The position numbers and the translations under genes were made by a program. Below, piece by piece: positions 17,115-26,432 of a DNA stretch of 64,000 nt. The notes under the pieces were generated by a model. The model ran no database searches. It was not told the DNA's origin and saw only the letters and a list, made by a program, of their open reading frames with translations. Within the stretch, counting starts at the first letter, position 1; every line of letters starts with the position of its first letter. Source of the DNA: Dokdonella_A soli (GTDB taxonomy: Bacteria; Pseudomonadota; Gammaproteobacteria; Xanthomonadales; Rhodanobacteraceae); NCBI RefSeq assembly GCF_039523175.1, contig NZ_BAAAEU010000025.1, positions 186,001-250,000 on the forward strand, written 5' to 3'.

Positions 17115-18398
17115 ATGATCCGCGATAGCGATTCCGCGTGCCCCTTCCGACTGACCATCCGTGAATCGCACGACTATCCGCTTGCACCGCTCGCGGCAGC
17201 GCTGGCTCTGTGTTTCACCGTCACGACGCACGCCGCGTCGATCACGGTGAACGATCCGTCCTCCGGCCGGATCACGGGCCACTGCACCCTGCTCGACGCA
17301 GTGACGTCGGTGAATACGCAAGCGGTCGCACCGGGCAGCAGCTGCGTGGCTGGCGACGGCGTCAACGACACGATCAATTTCTCCTCAGGCTTCACGATCA
17401 CCTTTACCGCAGCGACATCCGGCGTCGACGCACTCGTGCTGACCAAGCCGGTGACGATCGACGGCGGCGTCCTTGCAGGCGGCGCGCCGCGCGTCATCAT
17501 CGAACGCAATGGCACGCAATCTGTCAGGTTGATCGACGCCACCGCCAATCTGACCCTGAATGGAGTCACGCTGCGCAATGGCCTGGCGTCGTTCGGCGAT
17601 GGTGGTGGAATCATTGCGACGGGGGCCAACGTCACCATGACCAACTCGATCGTCAGCGGCAATACCGCGTCGAACCACGGCGGTGGGGTCTCCGTCTACC
17701 ACGGCGCGCTCATGCTCACGAACTCGACCGTCAGCGGCAACACGGCGACGACCTTCAACGGCGGCGGCATTCACGTCGAAGGCGGTTCGGTCACCTCGAT
17801 CAACTCCACCATCAGCGGCAACACGGCGGGGCAGAAGGCGGGCGGCATCTACACCAACGCCACCGCGACGCTGACCAACACCACCGTCAGTGGCAACACG
17901 GCAGCAGGGTCCGGTGGCGGCCTGTTCGCGCATGACATCGTGTTGAATTTTTCCACCTTTTCCGGAAACAGCGTTCCTTCCGGCCATGTCGGTGGTGGTA
18001 TCGCCGTTGCTTCGGGTGCGACGCCTACTGCCACGGCCACGGCCACCTTGATGTTTGGCAATGGACCCGGCAGCGACGTGGACAGCACCGCTCCGGTGAC
18101 CTTGAACGGCGATCACAACCTGATCGGGACGATCGGCACCAACATCACGCTGGCCAATCCGACCTTGGCCTGCGATCCACTCCTGAAGCCGCTGACAAAC
18201 AATGGCGGCCCGACTGCAACCCAGGCGATCTATCCGCCTTCCTGTGCGCTGGACGCGGGTCCGACAACCACGACCCTCGCGACCGATCAACGCGGTCTTC
18301 CGCGACTGTTCGGAAGCGCGACGGATATCGGCGCCTTCGAGTATCAGGGGCCCAACGATCCTTCCGACAGGATCTTCTACAACGGCTTCGACCCTTGA
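17115..18398 (+). CDS. Secreted beta-helix protein with choice-of-anchor Q-like domain and IF-x-GF tail
   Basis: This 427-residue protein starts at the ATG at 17115, with AGGAGA upstream, and has a signal peptide ending THAA. The middle (about 130-310) is a right-handed parallel beta-helix of repeated turns with the pattern N-S-T-V/I-S-G-N-T-A, GGGI and GGGV, as in Pmp-type surface proteins. The region NNGGPTATQAIYPPS through DIGAFEYQ matches what annotation pipelines call a choice-of-anchor Q domain, which typically precedes a sorting signal. The last residues, DRIFYNGFDP, carry the tail shared with two other proteins here. It is probably cell-surface or secreted; the ligand is unknown. Confidence 0.82.
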   Translation: MIRDSDSACPFRLTIRESHDYPLAPLAAALALCFTVTTHAASITVNDPSSGRITGHCTLLDAVTSVNTQAVAPGSSCVAGDGVNDTINFSSGFTITFTAATSGVDALVLTKPVTIDGGVLAGGAPRVIIERNGTQSVRLIDATANLTLNGVTLRNGLASFGDGGGIIATGANVTMTNSIVSGNTASNHGGGVSVYHGALMLTNSTVSGNTATTFNGGGIHVEGGSVTSINSTISGNTAGQKAGGIYTNATATLTNTTVSGNTAAGSGGGLFAHDIVLNFSTFSGNSVPSGHVGGGIAVASGATPTATATATLMFGNGPGSDVDSTAPVTLNGDHNLIGTIGTNITLANPTLACDPLLKPLTNNGGPTATQAIYPPSCALDAGPTTTTLATDQRGLPRLFGSATDIGAFEYQGPNDPSDRIFYNGFDP

Positions 18399-18420
18399 AC
18401 TTGGATTCGTGATCAGACCG

Positions 18421-18589
18421 TGCGACGTGAATAAGGGCCGCCGTACGCCCAGCAGGTGGCATGCCGATGCTCGCGGTGCCGGACCGGCCGAGTTGGGTCG
18501 AACACCTGATCCTGTCGAACCGCAACATCCTGGCCGACCAGACGCAGTTTCTGGTCAACCGCCGGCCGCGGGACCAGCGGCTGCACTGA
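18421..18589 (+). pseudogene. Detached, frameshifted copy of the HNH gene 3' end
   Basis: It corresponds to the last 56 codons of the HNH gene (16824-16994). It starts in frame with CDVNKGRRTP, loses the frame at CCCAGCAG, and then continues in the original frame as GMPMLAVPDRPSWVEHLIL to a stop at the homologous position. Substitutions are both silent and amino-acid-changing, so it derives from a diverged allele. No 5' part is present. Confidence 0.88.
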
Positions 18590-18620
18590 ATCGTCGATTC
18601 GGCCGTCAGTCTCGTTTCCG

Positions 18621-20921
18621 TCAGGGATGCAGTCCGAAGCCATCGTGAAAAATTTCGTCCGTTGGCGTTGTCAACGTGGCAATGCCGGTGCGCGGGTAGT
18701 CGCCGATGCTGGTGAAAATTCCGCCGACGTAGAGGGTGCCGCCTGACAGCGCGAGGGCAGCGATGCCATTGTCTGTGCCCGAGTTCCAGGCTGTAGCCAA
18801 CCCGCTGCCCGCGTCGATCGCCGCGATATTGGCTCGTGGCTGGCCGGCAACGTGGGCGAAAAGTCCCGCCGCATACACTGTGTTGCCTGAAAGGGCCAGG
18901 GCGTCGACAGGACCGTCCGCGAACGGGGACCAGGCCGTGGTCAATCCGCTGGTTGCGTCGATGGCCGCGAGACGGCCACGCGGCTGGCCGCCGATGTGGC
19001 CGAAACGCCCGCCTGCATAGAGGGTGTTGCCCGAGAGTGCGAAAGCGTCGACAAAATTATCCGCTGCCGGGTTCCAGGCCGTGGCCAATCCGGTGGTCGC
19101 GTCGAGCGCGGCGATATAGGTGCGGGGTTGGCCACCCATGTGGGTGAACCGGCCGCCTACATAGATGGAGCTGCCGGAGACCGCGATCGCTTGGATGCGA
19201 TGATCGGCACCCGGGTTCCAGGCCGTGGCCATTCCGGTGGTCGCGTCGATCGCCGCGATAAAGGCGCGCGGCGCACCGCCGATGAGGGTGAACCGGCCTC
19301 CTGCATAGACAACGCTGCCGGAGACGGCAAGAGCGTCGACGTGACGATCCGCGCCCGGATTCCAGGCCGTGGCCGTTCCGGTGATCGCGTCGATCGCCGC
19401 GATAAAGGCGCGCGGCTGGCCGCCGATGTGGCGGAAGAACCCGCCCGCGTAGATCGTGTTGCCCGAGCGCGCAAGCGCGTTGACCTGATCGTCCGCGCCC
19501 GGGTCCCAGCCCGGATCGACGCTGCCATCGACATCGAGCCGGGCGATATTGCGGCGCGCGACGTTGTTGATCGATGTGAAGAGGCCGCCGACGATGACCT
19601 TGCCGTCGGCTTGCGCTTGAAACGCCAGGACAACAGGAGTCGCAAATATCTGGGGCGTCGCCGCGGCGATGCCAGTGGTGGCGTCGATGCGGGCGAAGCC
19701 GCCCGTGAATGCGCCGCCCATGGTGACGAAATTTCCGCCCGCATACACGATGCTGCCCGAGACCGCGAGGGTGATGACATCCCGCTTGTCCGCATGGGGG
19801 TTCCAGGCCGTGGCCGATCCGCTAGTCGCGTCGATCGCCGCTATGTAGGCGCGTGGCTGGCCACCGATGTGGGCGAAACGTCCTCCCGCATAGACGGTGT
19901 TGCCCGCGAGCGCGAGGGCTTCGACACCGCTATCTGCACCGGGATTCCAGGCCGTGGCCGATCCGGTGGTCGCGTCGATGGCCGCGAGATGCGCGCGCGA
20001 CTGGCCGCCGATGTTCGCGAAGAGTCCCCCCGCATACACGGTGTTGCCCGAGGTTACGACGGTGAATACGGCATTGTCCGCATTCGGGTTCCAGCTCGTG
20101 GCCGACCCGGTGATCGCGTTGATCGCGGCGAGATTGGCGCGCGGCTGGCCAGCCATGTTGGCGAACGATCCGCCGGCAAGCACCGTGCTGCCCGACAGCG
20201 CGAGCGCATTGACCGTACCGTCCGCACCTGATGGATTCCATCCTGTCGCCAATCCGCTGGTCGCATCGAGCGCCGCAATGAAGGGGCGTGATTGGCCGCC
20301 GATGGTGGCGAAGTCCCCTCCCACATACACGGTGCCAGCCGAGACGGCGAGAGTGAGCACATCCAGGTCCGCATTCGGGTTCCAGGTTGTGGCCAAACCG
20401 CTGGTCGCGTCGATGGCCGCGATATTCGTGCGCGGCTGGCCGCCGATATTGAGGAAGAACCCGCCCGCGTAGACCGTGTTGCCCGAGAGTGCGAGAGCGG
20501 CGACTGGACCGTCCGCACCCGGGTTCCACGTCGCATCGACAGTGCCATCGGCGTTGAGCCGCGCGATATTGCCGCGCGCCACACTATCGACCGCGCTGAA
20601 AATGCCACCGATCACGACCTTGCCGTCCGCCTGGACGACCACCGCGGCAATTTGTCCCTCCACGCTAACCAACCCGGTCGGCATGGACAGCACCGTCTGT
20701 GCATGGCCGGTCAGCGCCGCCAACAGAAAAAGCCAGAACACCACGGCCGTGCCGAAAGCATGCTGTCGGGGCGTCGTGCTCGCCGATGAAACTCCGCTGT
20801 ATCGAGCTGCGCTTTGGCTCGATTCGCTGCCCGGAGGCGTCGCGACGCAAGGCGAAGCCCCATCAGGGAAAGCGTCAGGATGAAGTGCGATTCCAGTGCA
20901 TTGCGCTTGGGCGACGTTCAT
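18621..20921 (-). CDS. Surface protein with two seven-blade propeller sets (Delta-60 repeats) and IF-x-DGF tail
   Basis: This 766-residue protein is made almost wholly of 14 repeats of about 48 residues between residues 90 and 755, with the consensus SGNTVYAGG-F-IGG, then QPRA-IAAIDA and TAWNPGAD. Repeats 1 and 8 are of the Delta-60 type (QADGKVVIGGIF and QADGKVIVGGLF), each heading six of the other kind, so the chain reads as two sets of seven. A hydrophobic signal lies at about 58-73 (ending GHA) behind an unusually long N-terminal extension; GGGAG upstream supports the start at 20921. The C-terminus has DEIFHDGFG. It is probably a secreted binding or adhesion protein. Confidence 0.8.
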   Translation of the reverse strand: MNVAQAQCTGIALHPDAFPDGASPCVATPPGSESSQSAARYSGVSSASTTPRQHAFGTAVVFWLFLLAALTGHAQTVLSMPTGLVSVEGQIAAVVVQADGKVVIGGIFSAVDSVARGNIARLNADGTVDATWNPGADGPVAALALSGNTVYAGGFFLNIGGQPRTNIAAIDATSGLATTWNPNADLDVLTLAVSAGTVYVGGDFATIGGQSRPFIAALDATSGLATGWNPSGADGTVNALALSGSTVLAGGSFANMAGQPRANLAAINAITGSATSWNPNADNAVFTVVTSGNTVYAGGLFANIGGQSRAHLAAIDATTGSATAWNPGADSGVEALALAGNTVYAGGRFAHIGGQPRAYIAAIDATSGSATAWNPHADKRDVITLAVSGSIVYAGGNFVTMGGAFTGGFARIDATTGIAAATPQIFATPVVLAFQAQADGKVIVGGLFTSINNVARRNIARLDVDGSVDPGWDPGADDQVNALARSGNTIYAGGFFRHIGGQPRAFIAAIDAITGTATAWNPGADRHVDALAVSGSVVYAGGRFTLIGGAPRAFIAAIDATTGMATAWNPGADHRIQAIAVSGSSIYVGGRFTHMGGQPRTYIAALDATTGLATAWNPAADNFVDAFALSGNTLYAGGRFGHIGGQPRGRLAAIDATSGLTTAWSPFADGPVDALALSGNTVYAAGLFAHVAGQPRANIAAIDAGSGLATAWNSGTDNGIAALALSGGTLYVGGIFTSIGDYPRTGIATLTTPTDEIFHDGFGLHP

Positions 20922-21032
20922 GAATATTTCTCCCGGTTCAACCGGATCGTTCCTGCCCTCCCTTTTTTTTCTACAAAGCGCACCGCGCTTGCCACAAGCG
21001 CGGCGCGCGGATTCCAGCGAATGCCGGCGACG

Positions 21033-21467
21033 CTATTTCAGGATCAACTCGCGTGTGAGCTGACTGCCGAGTATCTCGCGCAGTGATTCACGATCGATGG
21101 TCCCCTGGTTCTGCTGCTGGTTCGAACCCAGCACCTTCGCGGCGACCGCATCGGCCTCGTCCGTCTTGTCGAGCGCGGCCATGTTGGCAAAGGTGATCCT
21201 CAGGATCAGGTTGGCATCGTGCGGTGTGCGCGGCTCGGTTTCGAGTATGGCATAGCCGATGACCAGCCCCGCCTTTTTCTGCGCTTCCATCAGGTTCTTC
21301 CAGGGGCCGGCCAACCACTTCAGGTAGTCATCAAACTTGCCAGGCTTGGTCCGGATGAAGGTGACATCCGACACCGGACCATCCTTGTAGGGTTTGGCTT
21401 CCTGAGCGGGTGCAATGAGCGGGGATACGCCGACCAGCGCGACGAGCAACAACGCGGTGCGTTTCAT
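21033..21467 (-). CDS. Secreted protein of unknown function (possible NIPSNAP-like fold)
   Basis: This 144-residue protein starts at the ATG at 21467, where GAGGGG and a signal peptide (MKRTALLLVALVGVSPLIAPAQ) coincide. The mature part (VTFIRTKPGKFDDYLKWLAGPWKNL and GYAILETEPRTPHDANLILRITFANMAAL) has the strand-helix pattern of small dimeric alpha/beta-barrel proteins such as NIPSNAP/ABM relatives. No catalytic residues can be named. It is isolated, with no operon partner. Confidence 0.65.
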   Translation of the reverse strand: MKRTALLLVALVGVSPLIAPAQEAKPYKDGPVSDVTFIRTKPGKFDDYLKWLAGPWKNLMEAQKKAGLVIGYAILETEPRTPHDANLILRITFANMAALDKTDEADAVAAKVLGSNQQQNQGTIDRESLREILGSQLTRELILK

Positions 21468-21796
21468 GACAGGCCCCTCTTCGAAGTGACGAGGCCGCCG
21501 CCACGACGGCGGTGGCTCGCGCACACTGCGCTCGGAATATGCACAAGTAAAGATTGCGTCCGACCGGAGACGGGAGCCCGGAATCGCAGGCATCGAACGT
21601 GCCAATTGCGGATCGTCGGCATCGCCGGGATCGCACGGCAGAGCCATGATCGCGCCGATGCGCGTGCGGCAAGACGGACCCGACCGGAGGCGCAGCCAGC
21701 GAAGCCCGAGCCGATGTCGACACAGTCCCCTGGCCGGTATTGGCGGATCGTTCCCCTGAACGATATGCTGCGCCGCATCACAATCGGGCCCTTGCG

Positions 21797-22695
21797 ATGA
21801 CGACCGCTTCTGCCGACCCAGGCCGCGTCCGCGTCGAAACCGCCGGCACCACCGACGCGCTGCCGATCGCGCCGGCGCTCGACCTCACGTTGGATGCAGC
21901 ACGCATGCCGCGCCGCTCGACGCTGATCGATCGCCGTGTGCTGCTGATCGCCGCGGTCGCGATCGTGCTCGCAATCGCCGCCGCGCTCGTCGCGCAGTTG
22001 CTGACGGCGCTGATCGGAGTGGTCACCAATCTCGCGTTCTACGGGCCTGGTCGACCGCGTTCGCGTTGCCCGCAGGAAACCATCTCGGCGCGTGGGTGAT
22101 CGTCGTGCCGGCGATCGGCGGCCTGATCGTCGGCGCGATGGCGCGCTGGGGTTCGCAGGCGATCCGCGGCCACGGCATCCCCGAGGCGATGGAACAAGTG
22201 CTGCTGAACGAGTCGAAGATCGCACCGCGCATCACGTTCCTGAAACCGGTGTCCTCGGCGATCGCGATCGGCACCGGCGGCCCGTTCGGCGCGGAAGGAC
22301 CGATCATCGCGACCGGCGGCGCACTCGGTTCGTTCGTCGGACAGCTGCTGCATGTCACCGCGGTCGAACGCAAGACCCTGCTCGCGGCCGGCGCCGCCGC
22401 GGGCATGGCCGCGGTGTTCGGTTCGCCGGTATCGGCGCTGATCCTCGCGGTCGAGCTGCTGTTGTTCGAGCTCAAGCCGCGCTCGCTGATTCCGGTCGCA
22501 CTGGCGACGGTCGCCGCGAACGGCGTGCGCCATGCGCTGGTCGGATCCGCACCGGTATTCCCGATGCCTGGCGTCGCCGAACCAGGCGGCGCGGCGCTGG
22601 CCAGCTATGTCGTGCTCGGCGCACTGGTCGGAGTGGTCAGCGTCGGCGCGCCGGACTCCTTGAGCTGCTGCGGATCGTCCGAAGCCACACGATAG
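21797..22695 (+). pseudogene. Broken ClC-type chloride channel/antiporter gene
   Basis: The 5' part encodes an N-terminal region with one membrane helix up to GVVTNLAFYG. A one-base loss near 22042 then shifts the frame, and the protein resumes as AGNHLGAWVIVVPAIGGLIVG in the next frame. ClC landmarks follow: GHGIPE, the GTGGPFGAEGPI selectivity segment and GMAAVFGSPVSALILAVELLL. The homology ends at about 22650 (GVVSVGAPDSL), so the C-terminal half, with its second anion-site tyrosine region, is missing. The shift alone could be a sequencing error, but the missing half argues for a true pseudogene. Confidence 0.8.
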
Positions 22696-22894
22696 GGCGA
22701 TCGTGCGAGCGCCTGTCGCCACCCGGCGCATGACGGTTCACGACAACCGCCGCAGAAGCGCTCGCCCTGCCAGGCAATCGCACGCGACCGAACCATCGAG
22801 ACGACGTTCATCCGCTGCGGCGTAGACTCTCATCCGGTGCCGGACCTGCCCGCGGCGCACGCCGAATCGGCTCGATCCACTCCGGAGGATCGCC

Positions 22895-24103
22895 ATGAAC
22901 GCGCACTTCAGAACACTCGCCTTCCTGTTCACGCTGGCGTCGCTGTCTCTGGCGGGTTCCGCTCCCGCCCAATCGGAGACCGCCGCTGCGAACGATCAGG
23001 CGTTCAGCCAGCAGGAACTCGACCATATGCTGGCGCCGGTCGCGCTGTATCCGGATGCGCTGCTGACGCAGGTGCTGACCGCAGCCACCTATCCGCTCGA
23101 GGTTGTCGAGGCGGCGCGCTGGTCACATGCGCATCCCGACCTGACCGGTACCGACGCGGTCAGCGCGGCGGATGCACAGAACTGGGATCCGAGCGTCAAG
23201 GCGCTGCTCGCGTTTCCCGACCTGCTGCACATGATGGACGGCAAACTCGACTGGACCGAACACCTCGGCGACGCATTCCTCGCACAGCAGGCACAGGTGA
23301 TGGACACGGTGCAGGGCTTGCGCCACAAGGCCGCGACCGCCGGCAACCTGGAATCGGGCGGCGAGCTTCGCGTCGACGACAACGACGGCATGATCGACAT
23401 AGAGCCGGCGGCGTCGGATCTGGTCTATCTGCCCTACTACGATCCGAATGTCGTCTATGGTGCATGGTGGTGGCCGGCCTACCCGCCGATGTACTGGGCA
23501 GCGTGGCCTGGTTACGACTGGCAGGGCGGATTCGCGTGGGGCGTGGGCGTCGCGATCAGCGTCGACTTTTTCTTCGATGACTTCGACTGGCGCCACCACT
23601 GCATCAACGTCTTCGACCATGGTCGTCCGTGGCATCAGCGTGGGCGTCTCGCAGGCGACGAACCGTCGCACATCTGGCAGCACGATCCGATGCACCGCCG
23701 CGGCGTGGCGTATCGGGATCCTGGTCTGAATAACCGGTTCGGGCGCGCCAGCGTCGCCGCGGGTACGCCTGCGGCATTTCGTGGACATGATGTCCGCGCG
23801 TGGCCGGAACGGACGGCTCCGATCGCGCACCGCGACGTCGAGCACGTGCAAGCGGGCGCGCGCATGCAGCGCAGTTATGCGGGTGAAGGCATGCCGCCTC
23901 CGCTTGCGGAACCGGCGATGCGTCGCGGCAATGCGGGTCCGGGCATCCGACCGGGTTTCGTCGCGCCGCGTGCCGAAATGCCGCCGCGCGCGCTCGGTGG
24001 CAACGGACGTATGGCGCAGCCGGCACGGAGCGGCGGCGAGGGACACGCGAGCGTGCAACGTGCACCCGCGCGCAGCGCGCCGTCGTCGAGTCGCCATCCT
24101 TAG
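22895..24103 (+). CDS. DUF3300 family secreted protein
   Basis: This 402-residue protein has GGAGG six bases before the ATG and a signal peptide ending APAQS. The DUF3300 domain covers about 35-230: LDHMLAPVALYPDALLTQVLTAATYPLEVVEAARW, NWDPSVKALLAFPDLLHMM and LVYLPYYDPNVVYG. A tryptophan-rich hydrophobic stretch and a long basic, Arg/Pro/Gly-rich low-complexity tail follow. The family is widespread in proteobacteria without an established function; export to the envelope is likely. It appears monocistronic. Confidence 0.85.
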   Translation: MNAHFRTLAFLFTLASLSLAGSAPAQSETAAANDQAFSQQELDHMLAPVALYPDALLTQVLTAATYPLEVVEAARWSHAHPDLTGTDAVSAADAQNWDPSVKALLAFPDLLHMMDGKLDWTEHLGDAFLAQQAQVMDTVQGLRHKAATAGNLESGGELRVDDNDGMIDIEPAASDLVYLPYYDPNVVYGAWWWPAYPPMYWAAWPGYDWQGGFAWGVGVAISVDFFFDDFDWRHHCINVFDHGRPWHQRGRLAGDEPSHIWQHDPMHRRGVAYRDPGLNNRFGRASVAAGTPAAFRGHDVRAWPERTAPIAHRDVEHVQAGARMQRSYAGEGMPPPLAEPAMRRGNAGPGIRPGFVAPRAEMPPRALGGNGRMAQPARSGGEGHASVQRAPARSAPSSSRHP

Positions 24104-24197
24104 CCGAGCAGCCGCTTCCACGCCACCTCGGCCAGTCTTTCCTTGCCGGGGCGCCTCGTCCGGCCCAAAATAGCGCCCCCGAAGTCCTTTTCCGCCG

Positions 24198-26093
24198 ATG
24201 ATCGACCCCCAGCGCTATCCGTACCTCGCGCGCATCGAAACCCCTGACGACCTCCGCAAGATTCCCGAGACCGAACTCGGCGAGGTCGCGCGCGAGCTGC
24301 GCATGTACCTGATCGAGTCGGTCGCGACCTCGGGTGGACATTTTGGCGCGAACCTCGGCGTGATCGAGCTGACCGTCGCGCTGCACTGGCTGTACGACAC
24401 GCCGGTCGATCGGCTGGTGTGGGACGTCGGCCACCAGTGCTATCCGCACAAGATCCTGACCGGTCGCCGCGACGGCATCACCTCGATCAAGAAGAAGGAC
24501 GGCCTCGCGCCGTTCCCGAAGCGCGACGAGAGCGAATACGACACGTTCGGTGTCGGCCATTCGTCGACCTCGATCTCGGCCGCGCTTGGAATGGCGATCG
24601 CCGCACAGCGCAAGGGTGATCCGCGCAAGGTCGTCGCGGTGATCGGTGACGGTGCGATGACCGCCGGCATGGCGTTTGAGGCGCTGAACCACGGCGGCGA
24701 CATCGATCCGGACCTGCTGGTCATCCTCAACGACAACCAGATGTCGATCAGCGAGAACGTCGGCGCGCTGCCCAGGATGCTGGCGCGGCTGATGGCGAGC
24801 CGCACGCTGAACCGGATCCGCGAAAGCGGCAAGAAGATGATGAAGCGCGACGGCTTCCTGTGGCGCTTCGCAAAGCGCTGGGAAGAGCACGCGAAAGGCA
24901 TGTTCGTGCCCTCGACCCTGTTCGAGGAATTCGGCTTCCACTACACCGGCCCGATCGACGGCCACGACATTCCGCTGCTGGTATCCACCCTGCGCACGCT
25001 GAAGGAACTCAAGGGTCCGCAGCTGCTGCACGTGATCACGACCAAGGGCAAGGGCTACGCGCCGGCCGAGCGCGAACAGATCGAATACCACGCGGTCGGT
25101 CCGTTCGATCCGGAAGCCGGGCTCGTCAAGAAGGCCGGCGCCTCGAAACCGACCTACACCGAGATCTTCGGCGACTGGCTGTGCGACATGGCGGCGGCCG
25201 ATCCGCGCCTGTACGGCATCACGCCGGCCATGCGCGAAGGCTCCGGTCTGGTGCGCTTCTCGAAGGAATATCCACAGCGCTACTTCGACGTCAGCATCGC
25301 CGAACAGCATGCGGTCACGCTCGCAGCCGGTATGGCCTGCGAAGGCGCCAAGCCGGTCGTCGCGATCTATTCGACCTTCCTGCAACGCGCCTACGACCAG
25401 TTGATCCACGACGTCGCGTTGCAGAATCTCGACGTGCTGTTCGCGATCGACCGGGCCGGCCTGGTCGGCCCGGACGGCGCGACCCATGCCGGCAGTTTCG
25501 ATCTGTCCTACCTGCGTTGCATCCCGAACATGGTCGTGATGGCGCCGGCCGACGAGGACGAATGCCGCAGGATGCTGACCACCGGCTTCCTGCACGATGG
25601 TCCGGCTGCGGTGCGCTATCCGCGTGGCAGCGGCACCGGCGCGGCGATCACGAAGGAACTCACGACCCTGCCGATCGGCAAGGCCGAGGTACGCCGCCGC
25701 GGCCGTGGCATCGCGCTGCTCGCGTTCGGCGCGATGGTGGCGCCATGCGCCAAGGTTGCCGAGGCGCTCGATGCGACCCTGGTCAACATGCGCTTCGTGA
25801 AGCCGCTCGACGAGGCGCTCGTGCTCGAACTCTCGAAATCACATGGGGCGCTGGTTTCGATCGAGGACAACGCGATCGCCGGCGGCGCCGGCAGCGCAGT
25901 CGCCGAATTTCTGAACGCGCACGGCATACAGACGCCGCTGCTGCAGCTCGGACTCGCCGACCGCTTCCTCGACCATGCCGGTCGTGAGGAACTGCTTGCC
26001 GCCGATGGGCTCGACGCAAGTGGCATCGAGAATTCGGTCCGCCACCGCTTCGGCAACTTGTTCTCGGTTCCGGTGCTGCGCAGCGCGATCTGA
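24198..26093 (+). CDS. dxs: 1-deoxy-D-xylulose-5-phosphate synthase
   Basis: This 631-residue thiamine-diphosphate enzyme catalyses the first step of the MEP isoprenoid pathway, condensing pyruvate and glyceraldehyde-3-phosphate. Landmarks are SGGHFGANLGVIELTVALHW, WDVGHQCYPHKILTGR, the ThDP motif GDGAMTAGMAFEALN...NDNQMSIS, the transketolase-like EQHAVTLAAGMA segment and the C-terminal DRAGLVGPDGATHAG. The length is standard. The ATG at 24198 has only a weak ribosome-binding site. No ispA or xseB neighbour is present, unlike in E. coli. Confidence 0.98.
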   Translation: MIDPQRYPYLARIETPDDLRKIPETELGEVARELRMYLIESVATSGGHFGANLGVIELTVALHWLYDTPVDRLVWDVGHQCYPHKILTGRRDGITSIKKKDGLAPFPKRDESEYDTFGVGHSSTSISAALGMAIAAQRKGDPRKVVAVIGDGAMTAGMAFEALNHGGDIDPDLLVILNDNQMSISENVGALPRMLARLMASRTLNRIRESGKKMMKRDGFLWRFAKRWEEHAKGMFVPSTLFEEFGFHYTGPIDGHDIPLLVSTLRTLKELKGPQLLHVITTKGKGYAPAEREQIEYHAVGPFDPEAGLVKKAGASKPTYTEIFGDWLCDMAAADPRLYGITPAMREGSGLVRFSKEYPQRYFDVSIAEQHAVTLAAGMACEGAKPVVAIYSTFLQRAYDQLIHDVALQNLDVLFAIDRAGLVGPDGATHAGSFDLSYLRCIPNMVVMAPADEDECRRMLTTGFLHDGPAAVRYPRGSGTGAAITKELTTLPIGKAEVRRRGRGIALLAFGAMVAPCAKVAEALDATLVNMRFVKPLDEALVLELSKSHGALVSIEDNAIAGGAGSAVAEFLNAHGIQTPLLQLGLADRFLDHAGREELLAADGLDASGIENSVRHRFGNLFSVPVLRSAI

Positions 26094-26432
26094 ATCGCGC
26101 GCAGCCGTTCGACAAGCCTGGTACGCAAAAAAACACCCCCGCGTAAATGCAGGGGCGAAGTTTGCGTCTTGTCGCTCGGTGCCTTCCTGGCCGCCCTCCT
26201 TGGCGCATCCCATCCATTCGGCGTCGCTTCCGGCAACGCGGGGTGCCGGCCCTGATTGGAGGACCGGCGCGTGGCGCTCACGCGCGACGCAATCGGGGTC
26301 TCGCTGGCGCATCGCGGACGCTGCACAGGATGCCGTTACGCCAGCCGCGATTCCGTGCCACGGCGAACGCACGCGTGCGCGACCGGTGCACGCGGCGACT
26401 GCGAACCCGTTCACATTCGAGGGTGACGTGAA
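26094..26432. other. Convergent intergenic region of dxs and prmC
   Basis: This 339-bp gap between the convergent dxs and prmC genes contains the hairpin described at 26127-26156 and otherwise nothing I can support: no coding frame with a ribosome-binding site, no tRNA-like cloverleaf and no long repeat. Confidence 0.5.
26127..26156 (-). terminator. Intrinsic terminator for the prmC transcript
   Basis: Read on the minus strand, CCCC-T-GC pairs with GCGGGG around a six-base loop, followed by GTG and seven T residues. It lies about 280 bp beyond the prmC stop and is oriented to end that operon. On the plus strand the hairpin has no T-run, so it would be a weaker stop for dxs. Confidence 0.7.

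Noticed and set aside
18621..20921. Regular repeat of about 145 bp suggesting a CRISPR or satellite array
   Set aside because: The periodicity is that of a 48-residue protein repeat in one long frame, and copies vary mainly at third positions; there are no short identical repeats with unique spacers.
23604..25595. Minus-strand frame of 663 codons over DUF3300 and dxs
   Set aside because: It is a shadow of two confident genes.
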